In this document: in pieces, positions 42,235 to 50,615 of the stretch
Layout of the letters: the number at the start of each line of letters is the position of its first letter
How positions within the stretch are numbered: the stretch's first letter is position 1
NCBI RefSeq assembly: GCF_004006235.1
Contig: NZ_CP034753.1
Location: forward strand, 868,001-932,000
Source: Agromyces sp. LHK192
GTDB taxonomy: Bacteria; Actinomycetota; Actinomycetes; Actinomycetales; Microbacteriaceae
Direction of reading: 5' to 3'
Length of the DNA: 64,000 nucleotides
Program-made: the position numbers and the translations under genes
Notes under the pieces: model-generated
Database searches by the model: none
Told to the model about the DNA's origin: nothing
The model's input: only the letters and a program-made list of their open reading frames with translations

Positions 42235-43500
42235 TCACGGGAGCGGCGGGAAGGTCCGCACCCGCTCGACGCGGAACCGCAGCGGATGCTGCGAGGTGTC
42301 ACGGGGCGCCGACGCCGATGGCAGTTCGTACACGTCGAGCATCAGCTGCACGGGGTAGTCGATCGACTGGACGACGGTCTTCACCCAGCGTCCGTCGATG
42401 AAGAACCGAAGCCGGTGCGGTTCCCACTCGACGGCGTAGTCGTGCGCTTCGGTGAGGTCGCCGTCGACACGGACCTTCTCGAAGTCGGCGTGGAGGCGTG
42501 GATCGCGCTGCGGCTTCACGCCGACGCCGACGAGACCGCCCCCGTCGTCGAGCTCCGACCCGAAGATCTCGGCGATGCAGATCTCGCCGCAGTCGTCGGG
42601 GCGCTCCTCGTAGCCGATCGGCCAACAGGCGACCATCGCGGCGGGGTGCCGGATCGCGGCCATGCGCACCTCGATGACGCCGTGGTGCACGAGGTGCAGG
42701 CGCTGGTCGGATTGCGCCTCGCGCACCACCAGTCCGTCGCGGAACCGATGCTGGCCGGTCGCCGTGCCGACCGCGCCGGAATGCTTCCCGGTCTGCACGT
42801 GCGAGACACGGACGTCGCCGTCCCACTCGGGTGCCCACGGCTCGGTGTCGGCGTCGATCCGGAGTTCGAGACCGCGCTCGTCGGTCGTCCACCGGGCGGC
42901 GGACCGCTCGCGCGACGACCAGTGCGGCGTGTAGTGCGGCCACCAGGTCGCCGGGTCCAATCCGCCGTCGAACCGCTCGTCGAGGTCGGGCTCGCGGCCG
43001 GCGAGGTCGAGCGGCGACAGGTCGAGCACCCAGGTGTTGAACGTGATCGTGCCGCCGCGCCAGGGCATGGTGTCGCCGCCGACGTGCTCGAACCCCGCGC
43101 TGCGGCAGAGGGCGTTCGATCCGGGGTTGTCGACGCCCGGGTACGCGACGAGCAGCTCCCGGTCGCCGAGCGCGGCCACCCGCCGGACGACCTGCCGGAG
43201 CGCCTCGCGGCCGACGCCGCGCCCCTGGAATTCGGGCATGGTGTTCCAGCCCGTCTCGTACGCGGGCACCCCGTCGTGCTCGACCGGCCACCAGCCGATG
43301 CCGCCGGCGGGCTCGCCGTCGACGACGATGCGGAACATCCACGAGGTGCCCTCGCGCCAGCCGCGCAGGTAGCGTTCCTGCCGGTCGGCGAGCTGCTCGT
43401 CGGTCTCGGGGCCGCCGAGGTACCTCGTCATCTCCGGCGTGTTCGCCCGATCGAGCAGGTGCCGGTCGCCCGGACCCCAGGGCTCGAGTTCGACGAGCAT
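42235..43500 (-). CDS. GNAT acetyltransferase fused to a GH16-like lectin/glucanase fold
   Basis: 421 residues. The N-terminal part (about 1-165) is a GNAT: LEPWGPGDRHLLDRANTPEMTRYLGG, then NTMPEFQGRGVGREALRQVV, and NALCRSAGFEHVG. The C-terminal part (about 180-421) reads as a GH16/laminarinase-like jelly roll: FDGGLDPATWWPHYTPHWSSRER, HHGVIEVRMAAI, then CGEICIAEIFGSEL. In GH16 the catalytic pattern is ExDxxE; here it is E-I-C-I-A-E, with Cys for the central Asp. It may be a sugar-binding domain rather than an active glycosidase. AAGGGA lies before the ATG. No signal peptide, so it is cytoplasmic. Confidence 0.78.
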   Translation of the reverse strand: MLVELEPWGPGDRHLLDRANTPEMTRYLGGPETDEQLADRQERYLRGWREGTSWMFRIVVDGEPAGGIGWWPVEHDGVPAYETGWNTMPEFQGRGVGREALRQVVRRVAALGDRELLVAYPGVDNPGSNALCRSAGFEHVGGDTMPWRGGTITFNTWVLDLSPLDLAGREPDLDERFDGGLDPATWWPHYTPHWSSRERSAARWTTDERGLELRIDADTEPWAPEWDGDVRVSHVQTGKHSGAVGTATGQHRFRDGLVVREAQSDQRLHLVHHGVIEVRMAAIRHPAAMVACWPIGYEERPDDCGEICIAEIFGSELDDGGGLVGVGVKPQRDPRLHADFEKVRVDGDLTEAHDYAVEWEPHRLRFFIDGRWVKTVVQSIDYPVQLMLDVYELPSASAPRDTSQHPLRFRVERVRTFPPLP

Positions 43501-43562
43501 GGTGACGTCCCTTCCGGCGTCCGCGCGAGCGCCTGCGGGGTGCAGCACTGCGGGTGAGCCGC

Positions 43563-44390
43563 TCAGGGACGAGTCTGCCCCCGACCACCGACCTCGGCGA
43601 CCCGCCGTTCGACGGCCGGGGTGAAGGCCGACGCCCACACCCGGTACCCTCGGTCGTTCGGGTGGAACAGGTCGCCCGCGAACTGCGTGGTCACGCCCCA
43701 CAGCCCCTGGCGGTCGGTCCTCGCGTGCAGGGGTGCGACCGAGAGCCCGCGCTCGGCAGCGGCCGCGCGCAGGATCCGGTTCGCGACGCGGACCCTCCGC
43801 TGCGCCGGCAGGAAGTAGAAGCTCGGCAGGTCGGCCACGATCGCGTGGTCGGGCAACACGGCGAAGAGTTCGCGGATCTCCCGTTGGAAGCGCTCGGCGT
43901 CGAACCCGGCGATGTCGTTCGCACCGATCGCGACGGTCACCACGTCGGGGTCGAGCCGCTGCAGCACGGGCACCTCGCTGTCGATCGCGATCCGCACGGT
44001 CGCGCCCGAGATCGCCAGGTTCACGGTGCGCACCCGGCGGCCGGATGCCCCGGCGATCCGCCTCGCGAGGAACCCGACGTAACTGTGGCCCGGCCGGCTG
44101 GCGCCGATGCCCTGCGCCGCCGAGTCGCCGATCGCGACGTAGAGCAGCTCGCCCTTCCGCGCGCGCTGCTCGCGCCAATAGGCGGAGTTCACCGGGATCG
44201 CCTCGGCGAGCGCCGTGCGCCAGTGGTGCTGGCGCCGGGCGAGCCAGGTCCACCAGACCGCGATCGTCGCCGCGGCCGCCGCAGCGCCCGCGAGCCACGC
44301 GATCGCACTGCGAAGCCGTGCACCGCCGCTCGACCGGACTCGGCGATCGGCGGTCGCGGGCGGGCGGGAAGCTCGGGCGTGACGACGCAT
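43563..44390 (-). CDS. SGNH/GDSL hydrolase, membrane-anchored
   Basis: 275 residues from ATG 44390. A basic N terminus and a membrane helix (about 22-45) precede the SGNH fold: YVAIGDSAAQGIGAS (block I, Ser), LAISGATV (block II, Gly), VAIGANDIAGF (block III, Asn) and FHPNDRGY (block V, Asp-His replaced by HPND). An esterase or lipase outside the membrane is likely. TAGGCT lies seven bases before the ATG (44403-44398, reverse), a leaderless pattern mirrored by the divergent cupin gene. Confidence 0.88.
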   Translation of the reverse strand: MRRHARASRPPATADRRVRSSGGARLRSAIAWLAGAAAAAATIAVWWTWLARRQHHWRTALAEAIPVNSAYWREQRARKGELLYVAIGDSAAQGIGASRPGHSYVGFLARRIAGASGRRVRTVNLAISGATVRIAIDSEVPVLQRLDPDVVTVAIGANDIAGFDAERFQREIRELFAVLPDHAIVADLPSFYFLPAQRRVRVANRILRAAAAERGLSVAPLHARTDRQGLWGVTTQFAGDLFHPNDRGYRVWASAFTPAVERRVAEVGGRGQTRP

Positions 44391-44469
44391 CCCGACCAGC
44401 CTATGAGCCGTCCGTGCTTCCACCGCAAGGGGCTGCCCGGCCGCCCGAGGCCCGGATAGCCTCGCGGGT
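44391..44469. promoter_or_regulatory. divergent pair of leaderless promoters
   Basis: Within 79 bases are TAGGCT on the reverse strand (44403-44398, 7 bases before ATG 44390) and TAGCCT on the forward strand (44457-44462, 7 bases before ATG 44470). No Shine-Dalgarno is present for either gene. Confidence 0.65.
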
Positions 44470-44943
44470 ATGACCACCGACAACGGACCCCAGCCGAACG
44501 TCTTCGACCTCGAGACCGAGACGACCAGGAATCCGAACTACCGCACCGTCGCCTGGACCGGCACATACCTGCAGGTCACGCTGATGTCGATCCCCGTCGG
44601 CGAGTCGATCGGCCTCGAGGTGCACCACGACACCGATCAGTTCCTCCGGCTCGACGCCGGCCGGGGTCTCGTGAAGATGGGTCCGGCGAAGGACGACCTG
44701 CCGCTCCGGCAGGAGGTCGGCGACGGGTGGAGCGTGCAGGTGCCGGCCGGCACGTGGCACGACATCGAGAACATCGGCGACGAGCCGATGCGGCTCTACG
44801 CGGTCTACGCGCCCGTGCACCACGCGGCGGGCAAGGTCCAGCCGACGAAGGACGCGGCCGACGCCGACGAGGAGGCCGGGAACGACGAGCCGCCGACGTG
44901 GACCTCGCAGCCCGCCGAGGGCGAGCCCGACGAGCAGGCATGA
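44470..44943 (+). CDS. cupin-domain protein
   Basis: 157 residues. Cupin motif: GLEVHHDTDQFLRLDAGRGLVKMG, then VPAGTWHDIENIGDEPMRLYAVYAPVHHAAG, with the metal-binding His/Glu. The C-terminal 35 residues are acidic and Pro-rich. Related proteins are small isomerase-like or sugar-epimerase-like cupins. TAGCCT seven bases before the ATG suggests leaderless transcription. Its stop overlaps the next gene (ATGA). Confidence 0.87.
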   Translation: MTTDNGPQPNVFDLETETTRNPNYRTVAWTGTYLQVTLMSIPVGESIGLEVHHDTDQFLRLDAGRGLVKMGPAKDDLPLRQEVGDGWSVQVPAGTWHDIENIGDEPMRLYAVYAPVHHAAGKVQPTKDAADADEEAGNDEPPTWTSQPAEGEPDEQA

Positions 44944-45404
44944 CCGACGGGACATCCGCCGGTCTCCAGGATCACGTGGACGCGTGCGCGGCGCTCGCCG
45001 ACGCGGTCGACCGGCTCGCCGCGCTGGGGCATTCGAACGGACGGTTCCTCCGGGAGTTGGGGCGGTTGGGCGGAGTGCGGCGAGGCCTGTTCTGGGTGAC
45101 GGATGCCGGGTCGGGCGGCAGCAACCGGGTTCGCGGCCGCGGCTTCCGACGCGCGTACGACGACGGAACCGACGGGCAGGTGCGACATTTCGCCGGCACG
45201 GTCGCCGTGGCAGCCCGGATCGGCGGTGGTCTCACCGCATGGATGACCCGGGTCGTGCTGCGCGACGGCCCCGACTCCGCCGATGGTCGGTTGACGGCCG
45301 CAGCGGTCGAGTTCACGAGATCCATCCGGTCGGGCTCCGTCGCGCAGGCCGACGCGGCCGCGTGGGTGCGCTCGAGGCTGTGCGGGGCCGGGCGTCCCAC
45401 CTGA
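44940..45404 (+). CDS. hypothetical protein coupled to the cupin gene
   Basis: 154 residues, ATG overlapping the cupin stop. No family recognised. The N terminus is helical (LQDHVDACAALADAVDRLAALGH); the middle is Gly-rich (RRGLFWVTDAGSGGSNRVRGRGFRRAYDDGTDG); the rest has a short hydrophobic region (VAVAARIGGGLTAWMTRVVL). It is not a membrane protein. Probably co-transcribed with the cupin gene. A weak ECF41-type promoter for the next operon begins about 23 bases downstream. Confidence 0.72.
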   Translation: MTDGTSAGLQDHVDACAALADAVDRLAALGHSNGRFLRELGRLGGVRRGLFWVTDAGSGGSNRVRGRGFRRAYDDGTDGQVRHFAGTVAVAARIGGGLTAWMTRVVLRDGPDSADGRLTAAAVEFTRSIRSGSVAQADAAAWVRSRLCGAGRPT

Positions 45405-45426
45405 CACCACCGGGTTCGGCCGAGGG

Positions 45427-45453
45427 TGTCACACGCGCGCGCCGGGCGGTGTC
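45427..45453 (+). promoter_or_regulatory. ECF41-type promoter of the AhpD-like gene
   Basis: TGTCACA (45427-45433), 16 bases, TGTC (45450-45453). It matches the ECF41 consensus TGTCACA-N16-CGTC except for one base. It is placed about 45 bases before the ATG of the gene linked to the second ECF41 factor, so the sigma likely drives it. Confidence 0.75.
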
Positions 45454-45457
45454 TTCA

Positions 45458-45480
45458 TGTCGACGGGGTTCCCGTCGACA
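45458..45480 (+). promoter_or_regulatory. 5'-terminal hairpin of the AhpD-like transcript
   Basis: TGTCGACGGG and CCCGTCGACA form a perfect 10-bp stem with a 3-base loop. It starts about five bases after the -10 element, so it lies at the very 5' end of the predicted mRNA, followed by the AGGAGG site and ATG. Confidence 0.68.
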
Positions 45481-45496
45481 AGATCAGGAGGACACC

Positions 45497-46180
45497 ATGA
45501 CCACCGACCAGACCACCGAACGAACCGCCGGCCCGACGACCGCGTCCCGCGTGCCGCCCACGGAGCTCAACGGCCTCTTCGGCATGATCGTGCGATCCGC
45601 CGCGCGGCGCATGGTCGGGAACGTGCCCGACTCGATCGGCGTGCTCGCCCACAACCGCCGGCTGATGATGGCGTCGATGACCATCGGGCGGAAGGTCGAG
45701 GCGCTCGACGACCTCGACAAGGACCTCGCGTCGTACGCGACGATGGCGACTGCCGCCTTCGTCGGCTGCAGTTGGTGCCTCGACTACCACTACTTCAAGT
45801 CGCACCACGAGGGCCTCGACGAGGCGAAGGCGCGTCAAGTCCCCATGTGGCGCGAATCCGACGCGTTCACGCCGCTCGAGCGCAACGTCATGGAGTACGC
45901 CGAGGCGATGAGCACCACGCCGATCACCGTGACCGACGAGCTCTCGGCGGCGATCCTCGACGAGATCGGGCCCACCGCGCTGCTCGAGCTGACCGCGCGC
46001 ATCGCCTTCATGAACATGAGCGGGCGGATGAACATCTCGCTCGGCATCCACTCCGACGGATACGCCGACGCCTGCGGGCTGCCGCCGATCGCGACGCGGG
46101 CGGGCGAGGCGCCCGCCGGCACCGTACCCGTGGGCTCGGCACCCGTCGGCCCCGCGCCAGTCGTAGGCTCGGCGGCATGA
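45497..46180 (+). CDS. carboxymuconolactone decarboxylase/AhpD-like protein (ECF41 partner)
   Basis: 227 residues. AhpD-fold redox motif CSWCLDYH (CxxC with a downstream His) near residue 94-101, in the context DLASYATMATAAFVGCSWCLDYHYFK; the C-terminal helix pair is NMSGRMNISLGIHSDGYADACG. Such proteins are the usual COE partner of ECF41 factors. AGGAGG lies before ATG 45497. A Pro/Val-rich tail (about 200-227) is unusual. It precedes the second ECF41 sigma gene, with a 4-base overlap. Confidence 0.9.
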   Translation: MTTDQTTERTAGPTTASRVPPTELNGLFGMIVRSAARRMVGNVPDSIGVLAHNRRLMMASMTIGRKVEALDDLDKDLASYATMATAAFVGCSWCLDYHYFKSHHEGLDEAKARQVPMWRESDAFTPLERNVMEYAEAMSTTPITVTDELSAAILDEIGPTALLELTARIAFMNMSGRMNISLGIHSDGYADACGLPPIATRAGEAPAGTVPVGSAPVGPAPVVGSAA

Positions 46181-47067
46181 CCGCCGCCGACGCGACCGAC
46201 GACCCGTTCGTCGTCCACCGCGGGCTGCTCTTCACCGTCGCCTACGAGCTGCTCGGCTCGGCCGCCGACGCGGAGGACGTGCTGCAGGAGTCGTGGCTGC
46301 GGTGGGCGGCGGTCGACCGGGCCGCGGTCGGCGATCCCCGCGCCTACCTCGTGCGCATCGTCACGCGCCAGTCGCTGAACCAGTTGCGGACGCTGTCGCG
46401 GCGACGTGAGGACTACGTCGGCGAGTGGCTCCCCGAGCCCCTGCTGACGAGCCCGGATGTCGCCGACGACGTCGAACTCGCCGAGAGCCTGTCGATGGCC
46501 ACGCTCACGGTGCTCGAGACGCTGGGGCCGTCGGAGCGGGCGGTGTTCGTGCTGCGAGAGGTGTTCGACGTGCCGTACGACGAGATCGCCGAGGCGGTCG
46601 GCAAGTCGACGGCCGCGGTGCGCCAGATCGCGCACCGCGCGAAGGAGCACGTCGCCGCCCGTCGGCCGCGGGTCACGGTCGACCGCGAGGAGCATCTCGA
46701 GGTCGTCGAGCGCTTCGTCGCGGCGTTCAACTCGGGCGATCTCCAGGGGCTCATGGACGTGCTGGCACCCGACGTCGTGTCCGTCGCGGACAGCGGCGGC
46801 AAGGTGCCCGGCGCTGCGCGCAGGCCCATCGAAGGCGCGACGAGGCTCATCGCCTACCTGCAGGGGGGCATGGCGAAGTTCGGCCTGGTGCCGACCGCGA
46901 GCGTCGTGTGGGTCAACGGGCACCCCGCGATGCGGGTCGAGATCGACGGCTCGCTCGCGGGCATCGTCAACCTGGTCGTGGAGGACGGCCGGGTCACGCG
47001 AATCTTCAACATCGCCAACCCCGACAAGCTCGGGTTCGTGACCGACGAGGCTCCGCTCGCGCGCTGA
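46177..47067 (+). CDS. sigJ: ECF41-group RNA polymerase sigma factor (SigJ type), second copy
   Basis: 296 residues. Sigma2 (LLFTVAYELLGSAADAEDVLQESWLRW) and sigma4 (LETLGPSERAVFVLREVFDVPYDEIAEAVG) are followed by a SnoaL-like domain. ECF41 marks: WLPEP in the linker, DSGGK in place of DGGGK, and NPDKL near the end. It overlaps the AhpD-like gene by 4 bases. A TAGGCT box seven bases before ATG 46177 suggests an extra leaderless start inside the operon. It is only distantly similar to the factor at 24561, so the two have separate targets. Confidence 0.93.
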   Translation: MTAADATDDPFVVHRGLLFTVAYELLGSAADAEDVLQESWLRWAAVDRAAVGDPRAYLVRIVTRQSLNQLRTLSRRREDYVGEWLPEPLLTSPDVADDVELAESLSMATLTVLETLGPSERAVFVLREVFDVPYDEIAEAVGKSTAAVRQIAHRAKEHVAARRPRVTVDREEHLEVVERFVAAFNSGDLQGLMDVLAPDVVSVADSGGKVPGAARRPIEGATRLIAYLQGGMAKFGLVPTASVVWVNGHPAMRVEIDGSLAGIVNLVVEDGRVTRIFNIANPDKLGFVTDEAPLAR

Positions 47068-47103
47068 CGGACCGCTCGCCGCGCGGGGCCTGCGCCGCAG
47101 CTC

Positions 47104-47157
47104 GATCGCGTGGGCTCAGATCGCGTGGGCTCAGATCGCGTGGACTCAGATCGCGTC
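47104..47157. repeat. 15-bp tandem repeat over a stop codon
   Basis: GATCGCGTGGGCTCA occurs at 47104-47118 and 47119-47133, with a one-mismatch copy at 47134-47148 and a partial copy to 47157. The reverse-strand gene that begins at 48120 stops at 47146, within the repeat. Confidence 0.85.
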
Positions 47158-48120
47158 GGGCCGCGCCCAGCGCAGCACGCGGAGCGCCCGCAGCGTGTTC
47201 CAGCGGCTCGGCTGCCCCTCGGGCTTCTCGAGCACGTAGCCGCGGAGCGTCGGACGCTGCGGGCCGGCGACCCAGCGGCCGTCGTCGCCGCGCTGGTCGA
47301 GGAGCACGTCGATCGCGGGCTGCAGGCGCGGGTCGGGGTCGCCGCCGCGCGCCCGGAAGTACTCGAGCGCGCGGAGCACGTCGTAGAACCAGTACATCGG
47401 GAACGTCGAGACCGGGAACCTCGGATTCGCGACCTCGCCGGTCGACGCGCGGCGGAACAGACTGCGCTCCAGGAGGAATTCCTCGCCCGTGCGGATCGCC
47501 TCGGCGAGGGAGGCATCCGTCGTCGTCGCACCGTCGGAGACGACGCAACGCTGGTAGGCGCGAAGCCCCTCCAGCACGTCGAGCGTGCTGTCGAAGGACG
47601 ACCGGCGGGTCTCCTCGATCGGATCGCAGTTCCAGCCGCCGTCGTCGCGACGCTGTCCGACGAGCCGTTCGGCGAGGGCGCCGACGTGCTCGTCGACGAC
47701 GCCGAAGTACGCGGCGTATCCGACCACGCCGCCGTTGACGCACTCCTCGACCTCGCCGGCGAAGAACGGCTTCGCGCCCACGTCGTCGGCCCACCTCACG
47801 CCGTCGCGCACGCGGGCGATCGCATCGCCCACCGCGGGATCGGCCGGGTCGATGCCGAACTGCGTGAGCACGTGCAGGGTCCACATCACGGAGTCGCGCT
47901 GACGACGGTGCCCGTACACGCTGCCGCCCCAGTAGCCGTCGTCGGCCTGCAGTTCGAGGATCGCCGCACCCCACCCCTCGTCGTCGGCGACGATCGCCGC
48001 CCGCTCGGCGGCGACCACGTCGGCGGGCGAGTCGAGCAGGTCGCGGTGCACCTGCCACCGGATCGCCGGATCGGCGTGCAGCAGCCACTCGATGATGGGG
48101 TCGTCGATCGTGTGCGTCAT
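47146..48120 (-). CDS. squalene-cyclase-like alpha/alpha-toroid protein
   Basis: 324 residues. Repeated toroid elements with QW-like words: ELQADDGYWGG, RRDDGGWNCDP and DQRGDDGRWVAG, plus HVLTQFGIDP and SFDSTLDVLEGLRAYQ. This is the prenyltransferase/squalene-cyclase repeat fold. The DXDD acid motif of true cyclases is not seen, so it may bind lipids or act on another substrate. ATG 48120 is preferred; ATG 48138 (six codons upstream) is possible. The stop lies inside a 15-bp tandem repeat. No signal peptide. Confidence 0.8.
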   Translation of the reverse strand: MTHTIDDPIIEWLLHADPAIRWQVHRDLLDSPADVVAAERAAIVADDEGWGAAILELQADDGYWGGSVYGHRRQRDSVMWTLHVLTQFGIDPADPAVGDAIARVRDGVRWADDVGAKPFFAGEVEECVNGGVVGYAAYFGVVDEHVGALAERLVGQRRDDGGWNCDPIEETRRSSFDSTLDVLEGLRAYQRCVVSDGATTTDASLAEAIRTGEEFLLERSLFRRASTGEVANPRFPVSTFPMYWFYDVLRALEYFRARGGDPDPRLQPAIDVLLDQRGDDGRWVAGPQRPTLRGYVLEKPEGQPSRWNTLRALRVLRWARPDAI

Positions 48121-48215
48121 CCCGCCATGCTCGCGCATGCCGCCGACGCCGTCACGGGGTTGCGCGCGGGGGCCGCGCGGGTGCGAATGCGACGCCCCTG
48201 GCGCGACGCGCCCGG

Positions 48216-49238
48216 TCAGCCCTCGCCCACGTCGATGAGCACCTTGCCGACGGTCGCGGCCTCGACCGCGTCATGTGCGTCGGCCGTGCGCTCCAGGGGG
48301 AACCGCGTGAGCGGCAGCCCGGCATCCTCGCCGACCGGCAGGGCGCCGTCCTCGAGCGCGCGGGAGACGTCCTCCGCCGCAGCGGCGAGCGCCTCGTCGC
48401 CGACCGTGTAGAGCAGCAGGAACTGGTACCGCACGTTCCGCACGAAATGGTGCGCGACGTCGAGCGTGACCTGGCCGCCGCCGTCGGTCGAGTAGATCGA
48501 GACCGAGCCGTGGTTCGCGAGGACCTGCGCGTTCAGGTCGGCATTCCGGCCGGGGGAGACCTCGACGACCTGGTCGACGCCGTCGGGCGCGATCGCGCGG
48601 ATCGCGGCGGCCGCGTCCTCCTCGCGGTAGTCGACGACGTGATGCGCGCCCGCCGCGGTCGCGAGCGCCGCCTTCTCCGGCGAGCTGACCGTCGTGATCA
48701 CGGTCGCGCCCGCCCAGCGGGCGAGCTGGATCGCCGCGTGCCCGACCGCGCCGGCGCCGCCGGCGATGAGCACGACGCGGCCGTCGAGCGCACCGGGGGC
48801 GAGCCGGGTCGGCCCGCCCTCGTGCACGGTGAGCGCCCGGTGCGCGGTCATCGCCGGGACGCCGAGGGATGCCCCGACGTCGAAGCCCGCGGCATCCGGC
48901 AGCGCGACGACCCGCTCGCGCGGCAGCACCGTGTAGTCCTGCGCAGTGCCCGTCGGGCGCTGGAACGCGGCCAGGTACACCCACACGCGGTCGCCGACGG
49001 CGAGGTCGGTCACGCCGTCGCCGACCGCGTCGACGACGCCCGAGCCGTCCTGGTTCGGCACGACCTCGGCGAACGGGATCGGGCCGGAGCCGCCGGCGCG
49101 CGCCTTCCAGTCCGTCGGGTTCACGCCCGACACGACGACGCGCACGCGCACCTCGCCGGGGCCGGGTTCGGGAAGGTCGCGCTCGATCAGGCCGAGGACG
49201 GATGAGGGGCCGGTCTGCGAGTACGTGATCGCTCTCAT
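48216..49238 (-). CDS. NADPH:quinone reductase, zeta-crystallin-like
   Basis: 340 residues. GroES-like part with VVVSGVNPTDWKARAG, the NADPH motif AGGAGAVGHAAIQLARWAGATV, then AAGAHHVVDYREED and FPLERTADAHDAVEAATVGKVLI, the end typical of zeta-crystallins. Zinc ligands are missing. It reduces quinones or alkenals. Monocistronic; no regulator is adjacent. A weak TACCCT box lies five bases before the ATG. Confidence 0.92.
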   Translation of the reverse strand: MRAITYSQTGPSSVLGLIERDLPEPGPGEVRVRVVVSGVNPTDWKARAGGSGPIPFAEVVPNQDGSGVVDAVGDGVTDLAVGDRVWVYLAAFQRPTGTAQDYTVLPRERVVALPDAAGFDVGASLGVPAMTAHRALTVHEGGPTRLAPGALDGRVVLIAGGAGAVGHAAIQLARWAGATVITTVSSPEKAALATAAGAHHVVDYREEDAAAAIRAIAPDGVDQVVEVSPGRNADLNAQVLANHGSVSIYSTDGGGQVTLDVAHHFVRNVRYQFLLLYTVGDEALAAAAEDVSRALEDGALPVGEDAGLPLTRFPLERTADAHDAVEAATVGKVLIDVGEG

Positions 49239-49335
49239 GTGGAAGGGTAACCCGCGCCTGCCCGAGATATTCCGGCAAGCGACCCGGTCGACCCGACCGA
49301 CCCCGCCAGGCTGGCGACAGGCATAGGCTGCCGGG

Positions 49336-50412
49336 GTGACCTCCGACCGCGATCTCGCACGCTGGCGGCTTCGCTCGCAGCTGCTCTCCGCTCCGGCCGG
49401 CGACGCCGAGCACGTCGTGGGCACGCTGCTCGCGGTGCAGGCCGAGAACCCGTCGCAGTCGGCGTGGGCGGTCGCGACGCGGACGGCGGCGACGGATCCC
49501 GCCGATCTGGCGGGGGCGCTCGCCGAGGCGCGGGTCGTCCGCACCCACGTCCTGCGCTCGACGTGGCACTATGTGCACGCCGACGACGCGCAATGGCTCA
49601 TCGAGCTCACCGCGCCGCGCGTGCTGGCCGCCATCGACTCGCAGGTGCAGCCGTTCGCCGAGCGCATCACCGAGCTCACCGACGCGGTCGTCGAGACCCT
49701 GGGCAAGGCACCCGATCGCACGAGGCCGGAGCTCGCCGCGTCCCTCGCCGACCGCAGGTTCGACCTCACGGGCCACGACGTCATGATCCTGCTGGCGTAC
49801 CTCGAGATGCAGACGGTGATCTGCAGTGGCGCGCCGCGCGACGGCGAGCACACGTACGCGCTGTTCGCCGACCGCGTGCGCTCGCCCCGCCGGCTCGAGC
49901 GCGACGAGGCGCTCGCCGAGCTCGCGACGCGCTACTTCTCGTCGCACGGCCCGGCGACCGAACGCGACCTCGCCTACTGGGCGACGCTCACCCTCGGCGA
50001 CGTGCGCCGTGGCATCGCGGCGGCCGGCGACCGGCTCGCCTCGTTCGAGCACGACGGTCGGCGGTTCCTGCACGCCGCGTCGGATGCCCCGGATGCCGCA
50101 TCCGGCGCGTCCGCCGAGCCGGCGGCGCATCTGCTGCAGCTGCTCGACGAGATGTACCGCGGCTACCAGGACTCGCGCTGGGTGATCGACCGCGAGGGCA
50201 TCGTGCCACGCGCCCGGGAGGCCGCGATCGGCATGGCCGTCGTCGACGGGCAGTTGCTCGCGGGGATGAAGCGCACGGTGACGGCGAAGGGTGTGACGTT
50301 CGCGCTGCATCCGCACCGGCCGTTCTTGGCGACCGAGGTGGAGGCGATCGAGGCCGCCGCGGCGCGCTACGGTGCGTTCCTCGGGCTCGAGCCGCGCGTC
50401 GCAATCGCGTGA
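49336..50412 (+). CDS. winged-helix DNA-binding protein, AlkZ/AlkX-like (HTH_42)
   Basis: 358 residues, GTG start. LLSAPAGDAEHVVGTLLAVQAENPSQSAWAVATR and LRSTWHYVHADDAQWLIELTAPRVL are the signatures of the HTH_42 superfamily of DNA glycosylases (AlkZ, YcaQ/AlkX). The catalytic QxQ or QxD motif reads Q-A-E here (VQAEN), so activity is doubtful. Late motif YRGYQDSRWVIDREGIVPRAREAAIGMAVVDGQLLAGMKR is the family's beta-barrel region. TAGGCT six bases before the GTG suggests leaderless transcription. Confidence 0.85.
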   Translation: MTSDRDLARWRLRSQLLSAPAGDAEHVVGTLLAVQAENPSQSAWAVATRTAATDPADLAGALAEARVVRTHVLRSTWHYVHADDAQWLIELTAPRVLAAIDSQVQPFAERITELTDAVVETLGKAPDRTRPELAASLADRRFDLTGHDVMILLAYLEMQTVICSGAPRDGEHTYALFADRVRSPRRLERDEALAELATRYFSSHGPATERDLAYWATLTLGDVRRGIAAAGDRLASFEHDGRRFLHAASDAPDAASGASAEPAAHLLQLLDEMYRGYQDSRWVIDREGIVPRAREAAIGMAVVDGQLLAGMKRTVTAKGVTFALHPHRPFLATEVEAIEAAAARYGAFLGLEPRVAIA

Positions 50413-50455
50413 GCCCGCCATCGCGCTGAGGCATCCTTTCGGCGAAGACGTCCGA

Positions 50456-50524
50456 TTCAGGAGATCGGAGGCTGCTCAGGATCATTCTGCAGTTTTCGTC
50501 CTGAACAGCTTCCGTTCTCCTGAA
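50456..50524. repeat. nested inverted repeats between genes
   Basis: TTCAGGAGA (50456-50464) and TCTCCTGAA (50516-50524) are perfect complements; inside them TCAGGA (50476-50481) pairs with TCCTGA (50499-50504). The word CAGGA/TCCTG is also repeated at 50526. It could form a two-step stem in DNA or RNA, or hold a pair of protein binding sites. Confidence 0.6.
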
Positions 50525-50554
50525 ACCAGGACTTCCGCCTACTGTCCACGCCGA

Positions 50555-50586
50555 AACGCCCCGCCCGTGGTGACGGGCGGGGCGTT
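50555..50586. terminator. bidirectional terminator hairpin
   Basis: Perfect 13-bp stem, AACGCCCCGCCCG (50555-50567) with CGGGCGGGGCGTT (50574-50586), and a 6-base loop, between the converging AlkZ-like (ends 50412) and ABC permease (ends 50616) genes. Confidence 0.85.
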
Positions 50587-50615
50587 CGGGTCGGTGCCGG
50601 CGGCGCGGCATCCGA

